64,000 bases of DNA, taken from assembly GCA_965153355.1 (NCBI GenBank), contig OZ231126.1:105896001-105960000 (forward strand), given 5' to 3'. The translations under genes were made by a program, and so were the position numbers. Position 1 is the first letter of the stretch; every line of letters starts with the position of its first letter. Shown here piece by piece: positions 57,354 to 64,000 of this stretch. Below the pieces are notes generated by a model that was given only the letters and a program-made list of their open reading frames with translations, was not told where the DNA came from and did no database searches. The DNA comes from Flaccisagitta enflata (taxonomy: Eukaryota; Chaetognatha; Sagittoidea; Aphragmophora).

Positions 57354-58450
57354 ATGAATGTTTTGGGCCTTCAGGCCATAACAATGGCTGAATTAAATGA
57401 AAATTTTTATTCAAGTAAAACTCATAAATATCCTCCCTCCAGCTTTTTAGTTTTACTTGGAAATAGCAATTGTGGTATGCAAATAAAAATAATAGAAAAA
57501 GAAAATATTGTAAGAAAATTTTAAGCTGTACCCATGTACCTTTACTATTGTTAAAAAAAGCAAATATTAAGGGCTTTAAGTTTTAAGAAAACAAAGGCTG
57601 TACCTATGTACTATAATTTTTGTTTTAGGTTGCATGATTTTTTAATAAAGAAAACAAAGGCTGTACCTCTGTACTATAATTTTTGTTTTAGGTCGCATGC
57701 TTTTTTAATAAAGAAAACAAAGGCTGTACCTCTGTACTATTATTTTTGTTGCATATCATGTTTTTTTTTCCTTAATTAGGGAAATCTACTTTTTTGGTGG
57801 AGAATATTAAAGATTATTCGAATCATTTTGTTGTGAAGCCTACTAAAATTATTTACTTTTTTTGTGAAGAATGTAGCGCCGTGACTGATTTAAAAAGTTT
57901 CCTATCAAAAGAAGATGGAATAAAAGGAGTTTTTCTGAAAAAGATTCCGGAGAACAATTTCATTGAGGCTTTGGGCATAGCGAAAGGGTCCACAGTCATT
58001 GTTTTTGATGATTTTCATGTGCAAGCACTATCAAGTGAACCATTAAGGGATACCCTATTGAATTTGAGTTCTGTGTGGAATCATCATTACCAAATTATTA
58101 CTTTTTATGTGGCACAGCAATATGACATATTTCTCAAGTCATCAAAATTGAATGGATTATTGCTTAATTCAACTCATCTTGTTTTGTGGCGGTCTAACCA
58201 TGATTTTAAAAGTATAAAAGGAAATCTCGATAAATACTACGTAAGACTGAAGGGTGGTCTGACATTGTGGAAAATATTTGAGCGTTATGTACAGAGTGAT
58301 CAGTTCAAATTTCTACTGATATGCGTATCGCCTTTGTGTCGCCGTCCTTCTGTGTTCATGAACACATTAATGTCTTTGGATGACCCCGTTTTATCATTTC
58401 ATCAATCAGATTCGGAGACAGAGGGAGAGGAAGAAGCAGTGACAAGTTAA
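57354..58450 (+). CDS. P-loop ATPase of the virus-like element (packaging-ATPase type), two exons
   Basis: Exon 1 is 57354-57474 (or from ATG 57384) and exon 2 is 57780-58450, about 263 (253) residues. Exon 1 ends FLVLLGNSNC plus one base; exon 2 begins by completing Gly, then KSTF, so splicing builds a perfect Walker A (GxxxxGKST) across the junction. Walker B is TVIVFDDF (about residue 115). A later YVAQQYDIF block sits where such ATPases have the strand after Walker B. The tail is acidic. This layout (PxxxxxxG-loop, IVFDD, then a short helix and Q-containing strand) is that of P-loop ATPases in animal-genome virus-like elements, likely moving DNA or packaging it, though not proven here. 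The stop is followed 4 nt later by the next start codon. Confidence 0.7.
57475..57779 (+). other. Intron 1 of the ATPase gene, with tandem repeats
   Basis: 305 nt, phase 1, donor GTATGC, acceptor TTTTTTTTTCCTTAATTAG. Contains three ~60-bp tandem units with GGCTGTACCTCTGTACTATA, TTTTTGTTTTAGGTCGCATG (starting near 57597, 57660 and 57722). The first two units each include a branch-point-like TACTATAA and a T-rich TTTTAG, so the intron carries extra 3'-splice-site look-alikes at about 57629 and 57692. Confidence 0.6.
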
Positions 58451-58454
58451 GCTT

Positions 58455-58784
58455 ATGGGGTGCCGAAAGAAAAAACACTTAAGAGCATTTTTGGATGCAT
58501 GTGTAAGAGACACACTGTTTACAGACGGTTTAAAGACAAAAGTCTTCGTTTGTATAATTGAAATTGTGAAAAATTGTCTCAAAAAAACTTTGAAAGATTG
58601 TTTTTCATCAAAAAGTAGAAGACAAATATTGAAAAATAAAAAACTTTTGAAATTTCTCAAAAATAAGAAAATTTCAATAAAAAAGAGGAAAAAAAGGTTT
58701 ATACAGTGTTCAAAAAAGGAGCAAAAGTTGTTTAACAATCATATTTTGTATGATTTCATTAATGACTGTTTAGAATGTGATTAA
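58455..58784 (+). CDS. Small Lys-rich protein of the virus-like element
   Basis: ATG 58455, 109 residues. The first third has a short acidic/hydrophobic helix (KVFVCIIEIVKNCLKKTLKD). The centre is extremely basic (SSKSRRQILKNKKLLKFLKN, KKISIKKRKKRFIQCSKKEQ). The pattern E(I/A)xxNxL...L..s...+..L...K..L..L..+..S.+.+++..Q is one I associate with a small DNA-binding or core protein that accompanies the P-loop ATPase in similar animal elements (recollection, not searched). It starts 4 nt after the ATPase stop. The function is probably nucleic-acid binding inside a particle. Confidence 0.5.
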   Translation: MGCRKKKHLRAFLDACVRDTLFTDGLKTKVFVCIIEIVKNCLKKTLKDCFSSKSRRQILKNKKLLKFLKNKKISIKKRKKRFIQCSKKEQKLFNNHILYDFINDCLECD

Positions 58785-60221
58785 AAAAATGACTTCAAGC
58801 AATTATAGGTTGATTCCGAGCATCCGGGGGCGTCCGAGAAACCCCGACTCTCCACCATGGTAGAAGCGGCATTGCTTCTGCTGTTGAATTGCATAAGGTC
58901 ACAAAGGTTGGGTGACATACCTAACTATCTGGTGCGCCATACCAAACCAATTTTTGCCACACTGACTGCCCCTATGAGGTCCAAGACAGGGGTAGAAGGG
59001 CCTGTTTTGGCCTGTCCCGATTCTGTCCCTGCAGGCAAAATGCAAGTTTAACTAATCAAAAAATGTCAAGCAGGGTCATCCCAAAGCTTGTAAGCAACCA
59101 TTATCAATCCATTGATATGTGTGGAAAGTTTGAACTCGATATTTCAACTGTAAGATGACAAAAAATAGCTTTGAAACATAGTACTCCCCCCTTCATTTTT
59201 CAGTCATTTTTTGCTAAAAATGAGGAAAGTTGACAATTTTTTTTGTTAACCTATCATCACTCAAACATTAAGCAATTCTTCTTTTTCCGTTGCATTGACA
59301 ACTAGTTGAAGGACTTTCCCTCCAATTTTCAAAGATTTTTTCCATTCCATTGGTGAGAAATCAACATTTCCTTGAAGCGTTACAATTCAGAGGTGCTCCA
59401 TGTTGTAGCTGTCACACTTATGTCACACTATGATTCTTACTATGTCACAGCATAGTAATATGCTTTACACTAAATTTATCAATATGATGTGAAAGAGGTT
59501 GAAATTCTGTACATGCCTCTAAAATTTCAAGTCTTAACTCCAATTCGATTGGGCACAGAAAAATTCCAAAGTTGATCACTACCAAAATAAGGAATGAATT
59601 GTAACGCTCGCTGACCAAGTCTCATAGTTAATTCTTTGTTTCCACACAGCACTTCGCACAGAAATGCGCGCATGTTTTGGTGCCTGATTTAGTAAATTTC
59701 TTAAAATTCAAATCGGCATATCTCACCAACTAATTGAGCTAGCCCAATGAAATTTTGCATGGTTGATACCCAGATCAAGAAGGTCCTACATCTTATTTCT
59801 GATGTAACTAAAAAAATGTCAAGCAGTCCAACCAGACCAACCAGCCTACCAGATAAAAAAAATGAAAAATTGGCATAACTTCCAAAATAATTGTCCGATC
59901 TGGTTGAAATTTTGCATGAAGCTTCCTTTAAAGGTTCTTTGTCACTGGCATCAAAACGAGCTTGGTGGGAAAAATTCTCCTCCAACAGCCCGCCCAGCCA
60001 AAAATGGTGCTTATAGAGATTTTTTCAAAACACCCAAATTTCTTGAAAAAAATCTAAAAAACATCATCACACATGATTGCTTGAACGTTATCATCAAAAA
60101 TTTTGCTCTCATACTGATTGCCTCATTGTATTTAGCTAATCATATTAGTATTAAAATTGATAACAATGTCTTTTTAGGCCTAATTTGTAAACAAAATGAG
60201 CTAGAATAAGAAAATCCAAGT
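58785..60221. other. 1.4-kb gap inside the virus-like cluster, no gene seen
   Basis: A 64-codon frame at 58857 and a frame at 59862-60209 show no recognisable domain. 59700-59960 holds GCATATCTCACC, GAAATTTTGCATG repeated words (59750 and 59910). It could contain a promoter or a terminal repeat of another element. Confidence 0.35.
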
Positions 60222-61360
60222 ATGGATTCATATACAATAATAGGTAAGCTACATGGTGATGCTCAGTTTTGTTCAATTTTAAAACATTTGAAATTGACGA
60301 ATTTCACTCTGTCTGCGCTCCCCATTATGTGACACCAGCCTATACTAGCTATATAAAAAGTCCCTTTCTTAAGGCAGTGATAGAGGAGGAAGGAATATCA
60401 TGTGAAGAAAAAATTGAAAAAATTAAAGGTTTAATTGAAGGGAAAAAATTATCCCTTTTGAAAAGTGGCCTAATTCCGACAAGTGGCCAAACTGCATCCA
60501 CAAGCAGTGAGACAAGCAACGGCAATGTTCCCGGTGGAAATGTGCCTCCAGTGACCAACAATGAATATGATGCCATTTTAAGTGGATTAAATGGTATCAA
60601 AGAGCGTGAGCTTGGTCAAACAATTTTGGATGAAATAAATCGCTCTGATTTTGTAAACTACGACAAAAATACTCATGAATTGATAATTCAATCTGAAGTT
60701 ATAAAGTTCTCAAATATAAAGAATTTGATAGCTTTTTGTGTGTTGGCAAATGCGGCTCAAATTCCTGTCGGTGTTGGACTGTTTGTTGAGGCCTTGTTGC
60801 ATATAAAAGCTCCTCTCTCATGTTTAAGAAGCGGAGATGTTCAAATTTTGAAAGAAGATCTTTTGAGGGTGCGCGCTTTACGTGAGCAAGATAGTATTGG
60901 ACCTTCAGTACCTGTCACAGCAGAAGGCGGTGAAGTTGACAGTGGTGTAGGAGGTGATATAGCTGACAGTGGCGTTGGGAGTGGTACAGGTGTTAACAGT
61001 GGAGTTGGAAGTGAAGAAGCTGTAGGGTCGACGAATGAGACTGTAGGAGAAGGGACGATAAGTGGTAGGGGTAGGGGAAGGAAGCGAAAGGTCGAATTTC
61101 AGGAGGAAGAACTGGCACCGGCCAAAAGACGGTTTGATGTCCCCGAATCGGATTTGTCCAACCTGCGGAGGTAATGTAATGAGGAGTACGGTTATTAGAT
61201 GTGTTGGTTGGTTGGTCCTTTGTTATAGTTTGTTCATTCAGGTTATTGATGTTTAAATGTTATTGTTAGGTCGCCTCGATTAGTGGATCGTATCGAAAAG
61301 GCGTGGGCTACTGGCGTTGTGAGTGAAAGTGTGAAGGGCAAACGGAAGAAGAAAAAATGA
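60222..61360 (+). CDS. Third protein of the virus-like element, two or three exons
   Basis: The main exon (about 60267-61170) has an N-terminal region (CAPHYVTPAYTSYIKSPFLK, SCEEKIEKIKGLIEG), a Ser/Thr/Asn-rich linker, a folded block (LGQTILDEINRSDFVNYD..ELIIQSEVIKFSNIKNLIAF), an acidic Gly/Ser-rich linker and a nuclear-localisation-like RGRGRKRKVEF. A 99-nt intron (61171-61269, GTAATG...ATTGTTAG, phase 2) joins it to a 91-nt last exon ending EKAWATGVVSESVKGKRKKKK and TGA 61358-61360. The main frame contains no Met. The only upstream ATG (60222, MDSYTIIGKLHG) is in another frame, so the start needs either a 23-nt intron (60244-60266, GTAAGC..GCTCAG) or a frameshift. Its stop overlaps the integrase start as ATGA. 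The family resembles a structural or scaffold-like protein seen with the ATPase in related elements (recollection). Confidence 0.5.
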
Positions 61361-62534
61361 GGCCCAAGATTCGAAAACTATTGGATTCTGCTATTCATGA
61401 AAAAAACTCCCCTTTATTTTTGTCGAAAAATAAAAAAGAAACAATAGAATATTTTGAAAAGAGAGGCTTTGATGTTGAAGAAAGAGAGATAGTAGAATAT
61501 TTGCAAGAAGAAAGAAGCTCTGGATTGGTTATTCGCAATGACTCTGAGCGTAAAAAAAAAAGAAGTTTCTCGGGCAATGATTTTGGCTCCTAATTTTTTT
61601 AATTGGATATTTTCTGATGTGTTACATCTTAGTAAGAGTCGAAATTATGGCAAGGGTAGTACCAAGTATGTCCTATTGATAATTGACAGTTTATCATTGT
61701 TCACCTATTTAGCGCCATTGAAATCGACCAAAGCTGATGATTTGATTTTTGCATTTCAATCAGTATTTAATCGTAGCCCTTATTTGCCACAGTCATGTGA
61801 CCGTTTGAGTACAGACCAAGGAATTGAGTATCTCAGTAAAAAGTCTCGTTCTTTTTTTGAGTCCAATGGTATTCGTTTACAACCTATTTCCCCCCGTAGA
61901 TTAGATCGTAAGTCTTACGGTGCTAATTATGCTGAAGTTAGCAATAGAAGTCTAAGATCATATCTTGAAAGGCTCCAGTTAAATGAAGATATGATGAACT
62001 TAGAATGGTCTGAAAAATTACTGGCGATTGAAAGTATAATGAATAAAATAGGGGGAAGTATTTAAAGGCCATTCAAGTACTGATATGTTGCATCAATCTC
62101 CTAATTATGTAAAAATGTTGAAATACAGTCGACGAATTGGGTCTCGGAAGTCGTTAAAAAACCATATAGAAAATCCTAAAAACATTCTGTTATTTTCTTT
62201 AGTGAAAATTCAAAAGTATGCCCCAAAAGAGGGATTGTCTTTTAAGGAAAGTTATTCTTCGTTTTCATCGCAATTTTACATAGTGTTAGAGAGGCATGAA
62301 CATGATCACATTTTCTATTTTACAGTGGGATCTGTTTATTCGTTAAAACCAATATCAAATCATCGATTTTCTTATTACAAGCTGAAAGTGTTTTCTGAGA
62401 TTTCATTGGCTAAAGCTCGCTACTATAATTGTATTTCTGAGCCACTGAATAAAAAAATTATTGGTGATTATGTGTATTTCAATGTGAAACATTGTGATAA
62501 GGTTTTTTACGCCAGTAAAAATGCCTTTAAGTAA
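61357..62534 (+). pseudogene. DDE (rve-type) integrase of the virus-like element, two frameshifts
   Basis: Three consecutive frames. 61357-about 61560: N-terminal part (KIRKLLDSAIHEKNSPLFLS, YFEKRGFDVEEREIVEYLQE). About 61560-62055: catalytic core with NWIFSDVLHLSK (first D), LLIIDSLSLFTYLAPLKST, LSTDQGIEYLS (second D) and YGANYAEVSNRSLRSYL (E). About 62056-62534: C-terminal SH3-like part (SQFYIVLERHEHDHIFYFTV, YYKLKVFSEISLAKARYYNC). The breaks coincide with homopolymers: ten A at 61552-61561 and five G at 62051-62055, each consistent with a one-base length error. All three catalytic residues are present. The type is the integrase shared by Polintons/Mavericks and Ty3-like elements. Confidence 0.75.
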
Positions 62535-62560
62535 AGTAAATTTATTATGTACAGATAACA

Positions 62561-62935
62561 ATGAATGCTACTACAGGTAACGTGAGTGCCTTTGTGTGGG
62601 ATGAAGTGAATTTTACTTCAACTGGTACCACTGTGGATTACCATTTTAATGGTGATATAGGGGTATCTACGGTTCCTAGCTTCACAGTGGAAAAAGAAAA
62701 CATTGAAATTGAACTGAATTGGATTGAACCTTTGGATTCGATCATGGACGCATTTTTTGTTGCTGTGGCTTTTGTTGCTGTGGCATTATTTGTCTGCTTC
62801 AAGTTGTCGGCGGCTGCGAGAATGAGGTGGGGGAGGAGATTTGAAGTTGATATGCGGTTTGGGACAGCGCGTCCTGGAGCCAATCGTCCTGATGCCATCA
62901 ATGAAAGAAATGTCGCTCTGAGAAGTTTGGTTTAA
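62561..62935 (+). CDS. Single-pass membrane protein of the virus-like element
   Basis: ATG 62561, 124 residues. A 65-residue N-terminal domain with an NATTG start and NFTS sequon, then one membrane segment (AFFVAVAFVAVALFVCFKL, about residues 66-84) and a basic cytoplasmic-like tail (RMRWGRRF). No signal peptide is apparent, so it is probably a type III (N-out) protein. It begins 26 nt after the integrase stop and ends 11 nt before the next gene. It could be a minor virion or membrane protein. No family is named. Confidence 0.55.
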   Translation: MNATTGNVSAFVWDEVNFTSTGTTVDYHFNGDIGVSTVPSFTVEKENIEIELNWIEPLDSIMDAFFVAVAFVAVALFVCFKLSAAARMRWGRRFEVDMRFGTARPGANRPDAINERNVALRSLV

Positions 62936-62946
62936 AAGGAAAGAAA

Positions 62947-64000
62947 ATGGAGGTTGTGAAGGAGATAAGAGTGAGCAGCAGAGATAAGGGCTGCTATGTG
63001 CGGGAGAAGTCGTCGTTTCATGTAAATATGAGTGGGTTGAACTTGAATATCAATGAAAAAGAAAAGACATTTGTACAGTTGGAACAACTTATTTTGCCTC
63101 AAAAAGTGAGAAAAATAAAATTCATTATGAATTTTGGTTTCGACAAAAAATACTTGAAGAGAGAAGACACTCGGGAATATGAAATAAACTACGTGTCTAT
63201 GAATGATTTATGCAATCAAATTAACTGTCTCGTATACACCAATTTCATTCATAATTCCGTTTGCGTTGAGAATAATGAAGCTAAAGGATTACCTCCTAAA
63301 GCTTCCTCTTTGGAGGTGGAAGGAGAAAATGCAGATGGGGATGCGGCCGAGAAGGAATCTGGGAATTCGGCCGAGAATCCAGCCGAGAATCCGGCTGGGA
63401 ATCCTGCTGGCGAGTCGGTCGTAGTGATTAATGGGCCACAGTCTGTGGTAAAGAATGACAATAAAACTGTAGATAAAGTGGATGGAAGTACTTTGCTTGT
63501 AAATAGTGCTCTACGATCCAAAATGTCCGGCAGAAAAAAAGTTTTTCGAGAGCAAGAATTATTTTGTGTTGAATATGTTGATGGAAGGATACAGATAAGA
63601 ATTGGTAAAGGATTTATGTTTTTTGCTAGCTGCAATTTGATGTTAGCTTTAGGTTATAAGAGTGAGGTCATGCGCTTGTTTGGTGGTACTGGGAAAAATG
63701 AAGTGGAAGTCATGAATGAAAGTGATAAACTGTCATTAAAACTATGCAGTAGTAATAATATTGGTGATACCGTGAGTTTTCTTGAAGAAAATGACAGAAT
63801 ATGTCATATTGGGTTTAAAAAGTTGATTGAACCTACATTTTATGTGGCTGGAAACTTATATTCAATTCTTTGCAGTTATGATGTTGAAAATAAAATGATT
63901 TTTTGTAATAAGAAGCGGCTTAGTAGTACCAATGTACGTGAAGTGCAGTTTACTTTGTATAATAATGCTTTTGAACCTTATGACATCGGTGTATGCCTAA
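62947..64000 (+). CDS. Long protein of the virus-like element, open at the window end
   Basis: ATG 62947, open for 351 codons to base 64000 without a stop. N-terminus: VREKSSFHVNMSGLNLNINE, VQLEQLILPQKVRKIKFIMN, YEINYVSMNDLCNQINCLVY. The middle is a Glu/Pro/Asn-rich disordered insert (about residues 110-155, with AENPAENPAGNPAG repeats). C-terminal half: IQIRIGKGFMFFASCNLMLA, FYVAGNLYSILCSYDVENKM. The order (beta-rich start, a DLCNQIN helix, a variable linker, an FF..S..LMLALG block, an NLY....YDV block) matches a recurring virion-type protein of similar elements as I recall it, possibly a penton- or spike-like subunit. Its 3' end lies outside the window. Confidence 0.55.
   Translation, partial: MEVVKEIRVSSRDKGCYVREKSSFHVNMSGLNLNINEKEKTFVQLEQLILPQKVRKIKFIMNFGFDKKYLKREDTREYEINYVSMNDLCNQINCLVYTNFIHNSVCVENNEAKGLPPKASSLEVEGENADGDAAEKESGNSAENPAENPAGNPAGESVVVINGPQSVVKNDNKTVDKVDGSTLLVNSALRSKMSGRKKVFREQELFCVEYVDGRIQIRIGKGFMFFASCNLMLALGYKSEVMRLFGGTGKNEVEVMNESDKLSLKLCSSNNIGDTVSFLEENDRICHIGFKKLIEPTFYVAGNLYSILCSYDVENKMIFCNKKRLSSTNVREVQFTLYNNAFEPYDIGVCL

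Noticed and set aside
58857-59051. 64-codon frame between cassette genes
   Set aside because: Short, starts with a hydrophobic run by chance, no similarity I recognise.

Overview
The window looks like a repeat-choked invertebrate (metazoan) nuclear genome. The reasons are spliced genes with GT-AG introns, a MYND zinc-finger gene, a kringle exon, and BEL/Pao, Gypsy-type, Penelope-like and CR1/L2-like retroelement remains (BEL/Pao is known only from animals). I see no bacterial operons, ribosome binding sites, tRNA or rRNA genes, or CRISPR arrays. I cannot name the species.

Layout. 1-13 kb is almost entirely repeats: long microsatellites and two dispersed families I call Rep-A and Rep-B. Rep-A has a hairpin end with TCGCG..CGCGA, an internal hypervariable (GGTC/CCGT)n block, and a far end reading CCGTGTATCCGGCCTTGTT. 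Rep-B is a foldback element whose arms read GGCAGCGGCCCCGAAGGGG and whose interior is ~20-bp tandem units. A CR1/L2-type LINE 3' end sits at 3.4-3.8 kb. 13.3-18.8 kb is one 82-bp satellite array of roughly 65 units. 19-23 kb is more microsatellite plus clustered Rep-A copies. A two-exon MYND-finger gene lies at 23.5-24.1 kb. 24.9-31.6 kb holds a composite Penelope-like element with ~650-bp inverted arms, a 307-bp internally deleted relative, a small hAT-like MITE, a third foldback family (Rep-C), and more Rep-A/Rep-B. A kringle half-domain exon is at 31.9-32.0 kb (minus).

33-37.8 kb carries a decayed coiled-coil, gag-like ORF and unassigned sequence. 39.5-44.6 kb is a 3'-truncated, frameshifted BEL/Pao element on the minus strand. 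46.1-48.9 kb has a nested hairpin and three small plus-strand ORFs with signal or membrane segments. 49.0-55.9 kb is a minus-strand Gypsy-like pol split by a 1,519-bp hAT-like element (52966-54484) with a perfect 8-bp target duplication.

The most interesting region is 57.35-64.0 kb (plus strand, running off the window): a compact virus-like or Polinton-like gene cluster. In order it encodes a P-loop ATPase whose Walker A motif is interrupted by a spliceosomal intron; a small Lys-rich protein; a third protein with its own 99-nt intron whose stop overlaps the next start as ATGA; a DDE (rve-type) integrase broken by two one-base frameshifts in homopolymers; a single-pass membrane protein; and a long protein still open at base 64000. 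The gene gaps are 4, about 1,440, -4, 26 and 11 nt, so this looks like a co-expressed viral cassette resident in an animal genome rather than independent host genes.
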